64,000 nt of DNA from Rossellomorea pakistanensis (GTDB lineage: Bacteria > Bacillota > Bacilli > Bacillales > Bacillaceae_B), in assembly GCF_016908495.1 (NCBI RefSeq), contig NZ_JAFBDZ010000003.1, forward strand, positions 310,001-374,000, given 5' to 3'. Under the pieces are notes generated by a model. That model was given only the letters and a program-made list of their open reading frames with translations. It made no database searches and had not been told where the DNA came from. Below are positions 18,492-27,495 of the stretch, in pieces (the first letter of the stretch is position 1; the number at the start of each line of letters is the position of its first letter). Made by a program: the position numbers and the translations under genes.

Positions 18492-18712
18492 GGCTGTTTT
18501 CTAAAAGATTGTTTTTTTAAGAACTTAAATTTCTGTAAAAAGGTGGGTCTTCGCTGCAGGTACCAGCTTCTGAGGGAGTAGCGGGACTGTGAGACCTAAG
18601 CAAGAGCAGGGCGATGAGTATGCTCACCGCCCACCCCGCGGAAAGGGAGATCTTTCCGCACCAACCATTTAACTTCTTTTTAAATAACAACTATCTTTTT
18701 ACGAAAACAGCC
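18492..18712 (+). repeat. Family A repeat, copy A2 (full length)
   Basis: 221 bp bounded by the inverted termini GGCTGTTTTCT and ACGAAAACAGCC. The core has CTGCAGGTACCAGCTTCTG, GGGACTGTGAGACCTAAGC and CCCGCGGAAAGGGAGAT, shared with A3 and A4. No open frame of note. Confidence 0.8.
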
Positions 18713-19060
18713 TTATTTTAAAATTATCAACTTCATTTTATTGAAAGCTTTTGAAATACATAGGAAGTTGCTTTTTTAGGAAGTAAAAAGTGGTAAAATA
18801 GTAAATGGAAAGAATAAATGCAAATTCATAGTGGAAAATAGTGAACATAACTTTACAATATGATGAAATACTAAAAAAAAGTAGGCAATTCAATTGTCTA
18901 TCTTACTATCCCGTGCTATTCTTTTTAAATGAAAAGGCTTATCTTACTATTTTTCTTCATTCATTTTTGATTAGATTTAACTATAATCATTGACGAAGTG
19001 GTGAAGATTAGATAATTTAATGAAGCAAGTAAAATTATATATCTAAGGAGTAGATTATTT
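18713..19060. other. Region upstream of ptsHI
   Basis: About 350 bases. A small palindrome GGCAATTCAATTGTC lies at 18883-18897. TTGACG (18990-18995) with GATAAT (19011-19016) is a possible but poorly spaced promoter. The ptsG gene and a GlcT antiterminator target that precede ptsHI in B. subtilis are not here. Confidence 0.4.
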
Positions 19061-19327
19061 ATGGCACAAAAACAATTTACAGTTACAGCAGATACTGGAA
19101 TTCATGCACGTCCAGCTACACTACTAGTTCAAACAGCAAGCAAGTTTGATTCTGAGGTTCACTTACAATACAAAGAAAAAAAAGTTAACCTTAAATCCAT
19201 CATGGGTGTTATGTCTCTAGGTGTTGGTAAAGATGCTGAGATCACAATTATTACTGAAGGAAGCGACGAAAACGAAGCATTAAACAGCTTAGAAGAAACA
19301 CTTAAAAAAGAAGGTTTAGCTGAATAA
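19061..19327 (+). CDS. ptsH: Phosphocarrier protein HPr
   Basis: HPr (88 aa) carries phosphate from Enzyme I to sugar-specific EIIA domains. The PTS phosphorylation site H15 is in [11 protein letters not shown], and the HPr-kinase regulatory serine S46 in [11 protein letters not shown], the residue that makes HPr a CcpA corepressor in Firmicutes. A TAAGGAG ribosome site precedes the ATG. The stop overlaps the ptsI start by one base (TAATG), so the two are coupled. Confidence 0.97.
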   Translation: MAQKQFTVTADTGIHARPATLLVQTASKFDSEVHLQYKEKKVNLKSIMGVMSLGVGKDAEITIITEGSDENEALNSLEETLKKEGLAE

Positions 19328-21045
19328 TGTCTAGTATTTTAAAAGGAATTGCTGCTTCTAATGGAATCGCAATTGCAAAAGCTTATCGCTTAGTTGAACC
19401 GGATTTATCATTTGAAAAAAAGTCCGTTGATTCTGTTGATCAAGAAGTTGAGCGCTTTCAAAAAGCTTTAAGTACATCAAAATCAGAATTAGAAGCAATT
19501 AGAGATAAAGCAAATGAAGATCTTGGAGCTGATAAAGCTGCCATTTTTGATGCCCATCTTTTAGTTTTAAGTGATCCTGAGTTAGTAACTCCTATCGAAG
19601 ATAAAATTAAAAGCGATAGTGTTAACGCTGAATATGCGTTAAAAGAAACTGCAGATATGTTTATTTCTATGTTTGAAAGTATGGATAATGAATATATGAA
19701 AGAACGTGCTGCAGATATTCGTGATGTAACAAAACGGGTGCTTTCTCATTTGTTAGGGGTACAAATTTCAAACCCGAGCATGATTTCAGAGGAAGTTATC
19801 ATAATTGCTGAAGACTTAACACCTTCAGATACAGCTCAACTAAATCGTCAGTTTGTTAAAGGGTTCACGACTGATATCGGAGGAAGAACATCACATTCTG
19901 CGATTATGGCGAGATCTATGGAAATACCAGCTGTCGTGGGAGCAAAATCAGTAACTTCTGAAATAGAAAATGGCGATACCATAATTGTCGATGGATTAAA
20001 TGGTGAAGTACATATTAATCCTACTAAAGAAATCGTTGAGGAATACGAAAGAGAACAGGCTAGGTACGAAGACCAAAAAGCGGAATGGGCGAAGCTTATT
20101 AATGAAAAGACTGTTTCATCAGATGGTCACCATGTTGAGCTAGCTGCGAATATTGGAACTCCAAAAGACCTTGAAGGTGTCAAAAATAATGGCGGGGAAG
20201 GAATCGGCTTATATAGAACAGAATTTCTTTATATGGGAAGAAATGAATTACCTAGTGAAGACGAACAATTTGAAGCATATAAAGCCGTTTTAGAAGGATT
20301 AGAAGGAAAGCCAGTTGTTGTCCGTACACTTGATATTGGAGGAGACAAAGAGCTTCCATATTTGAATCTTCCAAAAGAAATGAATCCTTTCCTTGGATTC
20401 CGTGCTATTCGGTTATGCCTAGAGAAACAAGGTATTTTCCGAACACAGCTTAGAGCATTGCTTCGTGCAAGTCAGTATGGAAATTTGAAAATCATGTTCC
20501 CTATGATCTCGAATTTAGATGAGTTCCGTGAAGCTAAAAGTATTTTAGAAGAAGAGAAAGAAAAGCTTGTTACAGATGGGATAAAAGTAGCAAATGATAT
20601 TGAGGTTGGAATTATGGTGGAAATTCCTTCGACCGCAGTAATGGCGGATATCTTTGCTAAAGAAGTTGATTTTTTCTCAATTGGAACAAACGATTTAATT
20701 CAATATACAATGGCAGCTGACCGTATGAATGAAAGAGTTTCATACTTATATCAGCCATATAATCCAGCCATCTTAAGATTAGTTAAAATGGTGATTGACG
20801 CCGCTCATAAAGAAGGTAAATGGGCAGGCATGTGTGGAGAAATGGCCGGCGATGAAATAGCTGTTCCAATACTACTCGGCTTAGGACTTGATGAATTTTC
20901 AATGAGTGCAACTTCTATATTGAAAGCACGTTCACAAATTCTTCGATTAAGTAAAAGTGAAATGCAAAAGCTTGCTGAAGAAGTTCTAAATCTCCAAACG
21001 AATGAACAAGTCATTGAGACAGTAAAAAAATTCACAAAAAAATAA
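19327..21045 (+). CDS. ptsI: PEP-protein phosphotransferase (PTS Enzyme I)
   Basis: Enzyme I (572 aa) autophosphorylates with PEP and passes phosphate to HPr. The phospho-histidine is about H190 in [13 protein letters not shown]. The PEP-binding barrel carries [18 protein letters not shown] and [11 protein letters not shown], and the C-terminal CGEMAGD holds the catalytic cysteine. Length and domain order are standard. A hairpin terminator follows at 21144. Confidence 0.97.
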   Translation: MSSILKGIAASNGIAIAKAYRLVEPDLSFEKKSVDSVDQEVERFQKALSTSKSELEAIRDKANEDLGADKAAIFDAHLLVLSDPELVTPIEDKIKSDSVNAEYALKETADMFISMFESMDNEYMKERAADIRDVTKRVLSHLLGVQISNPSMISEEVIIIAEDLTPSDTAQLNRQFVKGFTTDIGGRTSHSAIMARSMEIPAVVGAKSVTSEIENGDTIIVDGLNGEVHINPTKEIVEEYEREQARYEDQKAEWAKLINEKTVSSDGHHVELAANIGTPKDLEGVKNNGGEGIGLYRTEFLYMGRNELPSEDEQFEAYKAVLEGLEGKPVVVRTLDIGGDKELPYLNLPKEMNPFLGFRAIRLCLEKQGIFRTQLRALLRASQYGNLKIMFPMISNLDEFREAKSILEEEKEKLVTDGIKVANDIEVGIMVEIPSTAVMADIFAKEVDFFSIGTNDLIQYTMAADRMNERVSYLYQPYNPAILRLVKMVIDAAHKEGKWAGMCGEMAGDEIAVPILLGLGLDEFSMSATSILKARSQILRLSKSEMQKLAEEVLNLQTNEQVIETVKKFTKK

Positions 21046-21143
21046 TTCATAAAGTGTTATCGGGAAATAATGAGGGTAAAGTAATACTGCCCGTTACGGT
21101 AGAACTTAGATAGCCTTTTCATTCTCATTTTATCCCCTTTTTT

Positions 21144-21177
21144 GAACCAGGTGTAGAGGTGCATCTGGTTCTTTTTT
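21144..21177 (+). terminator. ptsHI terminator
   Basis: GAACCAGGTGTA pairs with TGCATCTGGTTC (including G-U pairs), followed by TTTTTTC. Confidence 0.85.
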
Positions 21178-21248
21178 CTTTCTTCCAAAATAAAATCGGG
21201 AGATGAAAGTTGGTTCACTGTTTTATTAGGATAGGTTAATTATAAAGG

Positions 21249-21263
21249 ATGTAAGCGCTTTTT
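21249..21263 (+). promoter_or_regulatory. cre-like site before the 58-aa gene
   Basis: ATGTAAGCGCTTTTT, 13 of 15 positions of the CcpA cre consensus, about 140 bases upstream of the next gene. Suggestive only. Confidence 0.3.
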
Positions 21264-21404
21264 TAAAGTATATTAGAAAAATATTTTTAGGATATTTTTT
21301 AAAGGTGATAACAGGGAGTATATTTTCTGATAATGCTTTGAATAACTTTGAAGATGTTAAAGAAAAATAAGGAGGATCGTTGCGTAATAAGGAGGGATGA
21401 TAAA

Positions 21405-21581
21405 ATGGCTAAAAGAACAAAGAAAAATGATCCGGCGCAAAAAAATAAAAAAGGATTCGACTCTGCTGTTATAAATGAAGAGTTTGCGCATGAAATTGGA
21501 AGTGCAACAACTAATAAAATTCATAAAGATAAAGCCAAAAAAGAAAAAGCATCTAAAAATAATGGTGAATTTAAAGGCTAA
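21405..21581 (+). CDS. Small charged hypothetical protein, 58 aa
   Basis: Very Lys-rich and hydrophilic (MAKRTKKNDPAQKNKKGF, then VINEEFAHEIGSA), with no cysteines, aromatic core or membrane segment, so probably unstructured. AAGGAGGGA (21389-21397) gives strong translation of ATG 21405. The pattern distantly recalls small Bacillus YfhD-type or SASP-like proteins; I cannot assign it. It ends against a family C palindrome shared with patA. Confidence 0.6.
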   Translation: MAKRTKKNDPAQKNKKGFDSAVINEEFAHEIGSATTNKIHKDKAKKEKASKNNGEFKG

Positions 21582-21603
21582 AAAGTGGGGCAACTAAAAA
21601 AGT

Positions 21604-21676
21604 CAAGGCTTTCCCAAAATAGGTTCCGAACCAAGTAGAAGTTCCAGACACCATTCATTTGGGACAGCCTTGAAGT
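21604..21676. repeat. Family C palindrome, copy C1 (bidirectional terminator-like)
   Basis: AAGGCTTTCCCAAAAT at one end pairs with ATTTGGGACAGCCTT at the other; the interior GTTCCGAACC and TTCCAGACACC partly pair. It sits between the convergent 58-aa gene and patA and shares arms with copy C2 at 24539. Confidence 0.7.
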
Positions 21677-21678
21677 TA

Positions 21679-22827
21679 CTAGAAGTTATTTAGATATGAC
21701 TCAATTCTATTTAACCCTTCCTCTAACAACTCTTTAGAACAAGCGTAGGATATTCGTATATAACCTTCTCCTAGAGGGGAGAAAGCATTCCCAGGAACGA
21801 CTCCAACCTTATGGGATTGTGCTAATTCTAAAGCAAATGTTAGTGAATCTTTTTTGATTGATTCTGGGATTTTAACAAAGAAATAAAAGGCACCGTCTGG
21901 ATTTACAACTTTAAATCCCATACCTAACAATCTTCGATACGCATAATCTCTTCGCTGTTTATACGTTTTCTTCATTTTTACTCCATCATCTGCTCCTTTA
22001 GTTAATGCTGCATACGCTGCCTTTTGGGATATAGAGGAAGCACATGAAACATTATATTGATGGACTTTTAAAATATGCTGCAATAATTCCTCAGGTGCAG
22101 ATAAAATTCCGATTCTCCAGCCCGTCATTGAATGTGATTTAGATAATCCATTAATAACAATTGTTTGTTTTCTCAATAATTTTGCGATTGAGGTATGTTG
22201 TCGATCGAATGTCAGTTCACTATAAATTTCATCAGCTAAAATAAATATATTCTTATCCCTAATAAAGTTTGCAATCTCACCTAATTCTTCTTCAGTCAAG
22301 CTTACGCCAGTAGGATTTGATGGGTAAGGGAGTATGATACATTTTGTTTTTGCAGTAATAGATTCTTCTAGAATTTGTTTTGTTAATTTAAATTTAGTAT
22401 TTCTTGTATCTGCGTATATTGGAGTTGCATTGCATAGGGTAATGATAGGCTCATAGCCTGGATAAACAGGTCCTGGTAATATGACTTCATCCCCAGGAGA
22501 CAGGATCGTCCGTAATGCTGCATCGATTGCCTGTGATGCACCATTAGTAATAATCACTTCATTTAAATTATATGTAAGGTCATATTTATTTTTTAAATAA
22601 AGCGCCGCTGCTTCTCTAAGCCCAGGGAAGCCAGCATTATGGGTATAATTCGTAAATCCTTCGTCAATAGCTTCTTTGGCAGCTTCTTTAATATGTTGTG
22701 GCGTTTGAAAATCTGGCTGCCCAATTGTTAAAGAAATCATGTCTTCAATGCCGGAAATCATATTGAAAAAACGCCTGATGCCTGAAATTTGGATGCTCTT
22801 TACGTTTTGATTAATCAAATGTTCCAT
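21679..22827 (-). CDS. patA: N-acetyl-LL-diaminopimelate aminotransferase
   Basis: A class I aminotransferase (382 aa) acting in lysine/diaminopimelate synthesis by the acetylase route: it makes N-acetyl-LL-DAP, the substrate of DapL. PYPSNPTGV and the PLP lysine in NGLSKSHSMTGWRIG are clear. The partner enzymes dapH and dapL lie in this window at 38-40 kb, supporting the role. ATG 22827 follows AGAAGGTG; the in-frame GTG at 22836 is inside that site. B. subtilis has patA at the corresponding place before cheV. Confidence 0.85.
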   Translation of the reverse strand: MEHLINQNVKSIQISGIRRFFNMISGIEDMISLTIGQPDFQTPQHIKEAAKEAIDEGFTNYTHNAGFPGLREAAALYLKNKYDLTYNLNEVIITNGASQAIDAALRTILSPGDEVILPGPVYPGYEPIITLCNATPIYADTRNTKFKLTKQILEESITAKTKCIILPYPSNPTGVSLTEEELGEIANFIRDKNIFILADEIYSELTFDRQHTSIAKLLRKQTIVINGLSKSHSMTGWRIGILSAPEELLQHILKVHQYNVSCASSISQKAAYAALTKGADDGVKMKKTYKQRRDYAYRRLLGMGFKVVNPDGAFYFFVKIPESIKKDSLTFALELAQSHKVGVVPGNAFSPLGEGYIRISYACSKELLEEGLNRIESYLNNF

Positions 22828-23207
22828 TATTAACACCTTCTTTTTTCTAACCTTTTCATTATTTTACATTAAAAAAGAGTAGTTGACGATTGATAGAAGT
22901 GATTAATCATATAAAAAAGATATTAAAAAGAATATCGTTTGTTGTAGCAAAGATAATGCTTTGAATAATGTATAAATTGAAAGTCGGGAATTCGTAAAGA
23001 GAAATTGAAAAGACAGGGTTTTTAGGCTTGAGAGTCGAGAAAGTTTCCAATAATCCATAGAACAAGCCATTTACCTGTCTTTTTATTTATTGCTTTTAGT
23101 GCTGATTTCCTTGTTTTCATAATAAATTATATTAAGTTTTTGTAAAAGAAAAGGAAAATAGGAACAAAAAGTGGAAAGGGTATAGGTCAAAGAGAGGGGG
23201 AGTAAGG
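22828..23207. other. Divergent patA/MFS intergenic region with orphan hairpin
   Basis: 380 bases between divergent starts. A large hairpin (about 23009-23086) pairs AAAAGACAGG with CCTGTCTTTT and, inside, GGCTTG with CAAGCC, ending in a T run as a plus-strand terminator would. No upstream plus-strand gene explains it, so a short RNA is possible. The 17-mer at 22952-22968 (GATAATGCTTTGAATAA) also occurs at 21329-21345. Confidence 0.5.
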
Positions 23208-24518
23208 ATGGGATTTCAACAACCAAGACCACAGATTGAAAAACCCAAAAGTAATTTTAAGCTGTTATTTACATTACCAATCATATCTTGGGCATTGTAC
23301 GATTTTGCGAATACAATATTTTCTTCGAATATTAATACGATATTCTTTCCTTTCTATTTGCAGGAAGTGGTTGGAGAAAATGAAGTTCTTAATCAAATAG
23401 CAAGTACTTTTATTTCATATGCTAATGCATTTGCTAGCTTTTTATTAGTTTTATTCTCACCTTTATTCGGAGTAATGATTGACCGTACAGGCAGAAGAAA
23501 GAAGTATATTATGATTTTTACCTTGATTGCAGTGGCAGGCACTTTTCTAATGGGTGTCTTTGGAGGTCTTAAATCGAATACAGAGATATTTGGGTTACCA
23601 ATCACTTTAACGATGGTTATAGTATTGTTTATTTTATCAAAATTCTTTTATCATTCAAGCTTAGTATTTTATGATTCAATGATTGGTGATCTAGGTAAAA
23701 AGGAAGAGATACCAGTTATTTCTGGATTTGGTGTGGCAGTAGGCTATTTGGGGACATTGCTCGGACTTACCGTTTATCTTTATGTTGGGGATTCAGGCTT
23801 CCATGAAGCCTTCATACCAACCTCACTATTATTTTTATTGTTCTCTTTGCCTTTATTCATTTTTATTAAAGAAAAACCGAACCCGCCAAAAACGAAACAA
23901 TCATTTCTTTCCGGTTATAGAGAGATCATTACAACATTTAAAGAGATGAAATCGTTTAAAGGTGTCTTTACTTTCATGGTTGCGTATTTCTTCTTAAATG
24001 ATGCAATTGCCACAACGATTGCCATGATGGCAGTCTATGCTAAGGCTATAGTCGGTTTTTCAACATCAGAATTCATATTGCTTTATTTAGTATCGACCGT
24101 TTCAAGTGTCATTGGTTCCTTTATTTTTGGCTTAATAACTAGACAGGTTGGTGCTAAGCGAGGTGTAGCTTATGTAGGGTGGTTAATGCTCCTATCTCTT
24201 ACCATTGCTGTGTTTGCATACAGTGAATGGATGTTTTGGGTTGCGGGCAGTATGTTTGGAGTAGCACTTGGGTCTATGTGGGTTACGTCGCGAACGCTAA
24301 TTGTAGAGCTGACACCAACGGAGAAAAGAGGTCAATTCTTTGGATTGTTTGCTTTTTCTGGTAAGGTGTCAAGCATCCTTGGACCACTAATATATGGAAG
24401 CATTACACTCGCATTTTCCAGCTACGGTAATCTGGCAAGTCGCTTAGCGTTAGGATCATTAATCATCATGACGATTATTGGATTAATTTTTCATGCAAGA
24501 GTGAAGGAAACTAATTAA
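23208..24518 (+). CDS. MFS transporter, UMF1 (Atg22-like) family
   Basis: A membrane protein of 436 aa with about 12 hydrophobic segments. The N-terminus WALYDFANTIFSSNINTIFF is the signature of the UMF1 family (YxiO-type). The MFS loop motif is DRTGRRKK after TM2. Substrate unknown; members are thought to move small metabolites or drugs. GAGGGGGAG precedes the ATG. It is divergent from patA and followed by family C copy C2 as its likely terminator. Confidence 0.82.
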   Translation: MGFQQPRPQIEKPKSNFKLLFTLPIISWALYDFANTIFSSNINTIFFPFYLQEVVGENEVLNQIASTFISYANAFASFLLVLFSPLFGVMIDRTGRRKKYIMIFTLIAVAGTFLMGVFGGLKSNTEIFGLPITLTMVIVLFILSKFFYHSSLVFYDSMIGDLGKKEEIPVISGFGVAVGYLGTLLGLTVYLYVGDSGFHEAFIPTSLLFLLFSLPLFIFIKEKPNPPKTKQSFLSGYREIITTFKEMKSFKGVFTFMVAYFFLNDAIATTIAMMAVYAKAIVGFSTSEFILLYLVSTVSSVIGSFIFGLITRQVGAKRGVAYVGWLMLLSLTIAVFAYSEWMFWVAGSMFGVALGSMWVTSRTLIVELTPTEKRGQFFGLFAFSGKVSSILGPLIYGSITLAFSSYGNLASRLALGSLIIMTIIGLIFHARVKETN

Positions 24519-24538
24519 TAAGTAAATAACGAATATAA

Positions 24539-24632
24539 GGGTTGTCCCAAAATGGTTCCGGAACTATTCTGATCTTCCATTGATAGAAGATGTGGTTCTC
24601 GACACCTGATTTTGGGGCAGCCCTTTTTGATT
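24539..24632 (+). repeat. Family C palindrome, copy C2 (terminator-like)
   Basis: GGGTTGTCCCAAAAT pairs with ATTTTGGGGCAGCCC, then TTTTTG. The interior has GGTTCCGGAAC and a second hairpin ATCTTC(CATTGAT)AGAAGAT. Arms match C1. A 40-base scrap of family A follows (24637-24677). Confidence 0.75.
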
Positions 24633-24719
24633 AATGGTTGGTTTCTAAAAGATTGTTGTTTTCAATTAACAAACAATGCATTCGAATACACTCTAATTAA
24701 AAATAATAAGGTAAAACTA

Positions 24720-24748
24720 TTGACGAGAATGATTATCGTTTATATAAT
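24720..24748 (+). promoter_or_regulatory. Sigma-A promoter with Fur-like box in the spacer
   Basis: TTGACG, 17 bases, TATAAT. The spacer holds CGAGAATGATTATCG (24724-24738), matching the 7-1-7 Fur consensus TGATAATNATTATCA at 11 of 14 defined positions. Binding would occlude the promoter. Confidence 0.65.
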
Positions 24749-24763
24749 ATAAAACGTATTAAA

Positions 24764-24778
24764 TAATAATAATTATAA
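24764..24778 (+). promoter_or_regulatory. PerR-like box downstream of the same promoter
   Basis: TAATAATAATTATAA, 13 of 14 defined positions of the PerR box TTATAATNATTATAA, placed about +10 from the predicted start, a typical repressor site. AT-rich DNA makes chance matches possible. Confidence 0.45.
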
Positions 24779-24814
24779 ATAAAAAATTACTATAATTAAT
24801 AGGAGTGAAATGAA

Positions 24815-25261
24815 ATGAAATTACGAACTGAAATGCCAGAATTGACAGGAGCAACTAAATGGATTAATGAAGAGTTGACAAAAAATGATTTAACAGGGCA
24901 TAAGCCAACACTTATTCATTTTTGGTCAGTTAGTTGCCATCTTTGTAAAGAAGCTATGCCGGAAATCAATGATTTAAGAGATGAATATGAGGATGAGCTA
25001 AATGTTGTAGCCGTTCATATGCCACGTTCTGAAGACGATCTTGATATAGGGGTTATTGAACAAATGGCATTAGGTCATGATATTACACAGCCAATCTTCG
25101 TTGACAGTGATCATAAATTAACAGATGCTTTTGAAAATAAATATGTACCAGCATACTATGTGTTTGATGAGGAAGGAAAGCTTCGTCACTTTCAAGCAGG
25201 TGGAAGTGGTATGAATATGTTACGTAAAAGAATTAATCGTGTACTTGGGACTGAAAAATAA
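24815..25261 (+). CDS. YkuV-like thioredoxin-fold protein (first paralog)
   Basis: A cytoplasmic TlpA/AhpC-like thiol-disulfide protein (148 aa, no signal peptide). The redox pair is in FWSVSCHLCKEAMP (CxxC), and a cis-proline lies in KYVPAYYVF. It closely resembles the second copy at 42677 throughout, and B. subtilis YkuV, which has one copy. It sits alone behind a strong promoter bearing Fur- and PerR-like boxes, so it may be the iron- or peroxide-controlled duplicate. AGGAG precedes the ATG. Confidence 0.85.
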   Translation: MKLRTEMPELTGATKWINEELTKNDLTGHKPTLIHFWSVSCHLCKEAMPEINDLRDEYEDELNVVAVHMPRSEDDLDIGVIEQMALGHDITQPIFVDSDHKLTDAFENKYVPAYYVFDEEGKLRHFQAGGSGMNMLRKRINRVLGTEK

Positions 25262-25490
25262 GAATCTGACAAAGCGAAGAATCACTAGGGAAATTTTTAT
25301 AACCGTGCTTGTTTCAAATGGTATTATATATGCTTTTTAATAGCCAATCGACAAATCGGGAATTAAATCGTGTCCTTTCTCTGAAGACCTCTAGCTTAAT
25401 AGTAAAAAAACTAGAAAAAAAATCCTTCATTTAAAGAATTTCCCTTCCCAGCATGATATATTATAGAAAAAGTGAGGAAGGTGTCAATTT

Positions 25491-26396
25491 GTGAAAGAGG
25501 AGAAAGGGATTCTATTAAAGAGTGGAACTAATGAGTTGGAGATTGTTGAATTTGAAGTAGGAGGCAGTCGATTTGGTATCAATGTCATCAAGGTCAAGGA
25601 AATTATTCAACCAATTCCAGTTACTCATATTCCCCATTCACACCTTAATGTTGAGGGAATCATCCAGCTTAGGGGAGAAGTATTACCAGTTATAGATATG
25701 TCAAAGGTTCTACAATTATCTCCCCTAAGTGATTCAAATCAAGCTAAATTTATAGTATCAGAGTTTAACAAGCAGAAAGTCGTATTTCATGTCAATAATG
25801 TCATACAAATACATAGAATTTCATGGGATCAAATTGAAAAGCCCTCTGACATGTATCAAGGAGGAGCATCCAAGATTATCGGAGTCATAAAGCGTGATAA
25901 CAAAATGATTTTACTACTAGATTTTGAGAGTGTTATGGTTGAAATCAATCCTGAATCAAGTATTCAAATGAAGGACTTGAAAAAGCTAGGGAAAAGAGAG
26001 AGGATACATAAGAAAATCGTAGTTGCAGAAGATTCTCCTTTATTAAGGAAACTACTGATCGATACATTATCAGAAGCAGGCTATTTGGATGTAGATTTTT
26101 TTGAAAATGGTCATGATGCGTTTAAATATCTTGAATCATTAGCTGAAGATTCTAAAGCAATTGAAGAGAAGGTCCAGTTAGTCATAACCGATATTGAAAT
26201 GCCGCAAATGGACGGGCATCACCTTACTAAAAAAATTAAGAATCATGAAGCTTTACATAAGTTACCATGTATTATCTTTTCTTCCTTAATTACTAAAGAT
26301 CTCAAACATAAAGGAGAAATGGTAGGGGCAGAAGATCAGGTAAGTAAGCCAGATATTGCTGAACTTGTACTGAAGGTTGATCAGTATATCCTTTAG
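25491..26396 (+). CDS. cheV: Chemotaxis coupling protein CheV
   Basis: A CheW-CheY fusion (301 aa). Residues about 15-160 form the CheW domain coupling receptors to CheA, and about 180-301 a receiver with VVAEDSPLLRKLL and the phospho-aspartate in VITDIEMPQMDGH, ending with the K in QVSKPD. It modulates adaptation in chemotaxis. The start is GTG with GAGGAAGGTG upstream. Monocistronic; the cheV-ykyB pair matches B. subtilis. Confidence 0.95.
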   Translation: MKEEKGILLKSGTNELEIVEFEVGGSRFGINVIKVKEIIQPIPVTHIPHSHLNVEGIIQLRGEVLPVIDMSKVLQLSPLSDSNQAKFIVSEFNKQKVVFHVNNVIQIHRISWDQIEKPSDMYQGGASKIIGVIKRDNKMILLLDFESVMVEINPESSIQMKDLKKLGKRERIHKKIVVAEDSPLLRKLLIDTLSEAGYLDVDFFENGHDAFKYLESLAEDSKAIEEKVQLVITDIEMPQMDGHHLTKKIKNHEALHKLPCIIFSSLITKDLKHKGEMVGAEDQVSKPDIAELVLKVDQYIL

Positions 26397-26420
26397 TCAA
26401 AGTGATAATATAAATAAACT

Positions 26421-26453
26421 AAAAAGGATTCCTCAAGAGAAATCCTTTTTTAC
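26421..26453 (+). terminator. cheV terminator
   Basis: AAAAAGGATT and AATCCTTTTT form a 10-bp stem with a 10-base loop; the 3' arm provides the T run. Confidence 0.85.
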
Positions 26454-26498
26454 TTTGACGAATATTTGCGTTAATGCGCTAAAATGTTGAGAGAAAAA

Positions 26499-26969
26499 TT
26501 AGAAGAAACTATCACCGAGTTTCTTAAATACAGGTTTATTATATTTATTTGATGTTGGCTTTTTCCTATTGTTGGAATTCTTCTCAACTATGCCTGTATA
26601 CCCTTCAAGTATTGATTTCGCTTCAGATAAACTCATTCGACATTTAGGATTTCTTGATTTCTTATTTAGGTTACCTAAGTGTGGTAATTCTTCGAAATCC
26701 TTTTTCATAGGAGGTATATGGAAGGTATATTCTCCACATGATACTAGGACGTCTGATTGCTGCTGGCTATATTTTGGATTATTAGAAAAATGTAGACCGA
26801 CTTTATGGGCCTTGCCTTCTTTGATCATTTTTAATAGGGCTTGTTTTTTTAAATAATAGAGATATCCGGGATTAATAGCTGTTTTAGCATGTCGATTTAC
26901 TGTAAAAATGGCTTTAGAGAGGTTTATTACAGTAGCGGATAGGGGAGAGGATTGATTTGGATTCCGCAA
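26499..26969 (-). CDS. ykyB: YkyB-like protein
   Basis: A 156-aa basic soluble protein matching B. subtilis YkyB in size, position and core motifs (AIFTVNRHAKTA, YLYYLKKQALLKMI, GLHFSNNPKYSQQQSDVLV). Function unknown. The tail is Lys/Asn-rich and likely disordered. The start is TTG at 26969, with AAAGGAG 8 bases upstream. It converges with cheV. Confidence 0.8.
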   Translation of the reverse strand: MRNPNQSSPLSATVINLSKAIFTVNRHAKTAINPGYLYYLKKQALLKMIKEGKAHKVGLHFSNNPKYSQQQSDVLVSCGEYTFHIPPMKKDFEELPHLGNLNKKSRNPKCRMSLSEAKSILEGYTGIVEKNSNNRKKPTSNKYNKPVFKKLGDSFF

Positions 26970-27114
26970 ATTAATAACTCCTTTCGAAATAATTTTATAA
27001 TACTATTATACATTTTAATCGTATGAATGGGAAGTTCAGTAGGATTTTTGCTTAGAAAACACGGATTTCTAAAGGGGAAATGAATTTTCTTAATAAAATA
27101 AATTAATAAAAATC

Positions 27115-27334
27115 GCTGTTTTCGAAACATTGCTGTTATTTGAAATGGGGTTAGTTGGTTGGAGCAGAAGGATCTCGCTTTCCGCGGGGGGGTGGTGAGC
27201 CTCCTCGTCGCCTTGCTCCTGTTTGGGCTTCACCTGTCCCGCTACTTCCACAGGAGTCTAGTACCTGCAGCGATGGACAACCTTTTTACAAAAATTTTGG
27301 ATCTATAAAAACAACAATCTTTTAGAAAACAGCC
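27115..27334 (-). repeat. Family A repeat, copy A3 (inverted, full length)
   Basis: 220 bp in the opposite orientation to A2. The termini GCTGTTTTCG and TTTAGAAAACAGCC and the core CCGCGG, CTTGCTCCTG and ACTTCCACAGGAGTC match. It lies in the about 525-base gap between ykyB and the Tyr/Gly-rich gene; the rest of the gap shows no gene. Confidence 0.8.
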
Positions 27335-27495
27335 ATAAAAAACAAAAGAAGATTTAAATGTGAATAAACCTGTCAGAGTGATTACACCATTTTAATCTTA
27401 TGAGGATGAGAAAGAACATTCGTAGGAGGATTAAAAAATAAAAACGGGGAAGCTCTTGAAGTGTAGAACCCCCGTTTTAGATCTTTGTTTTTCTA

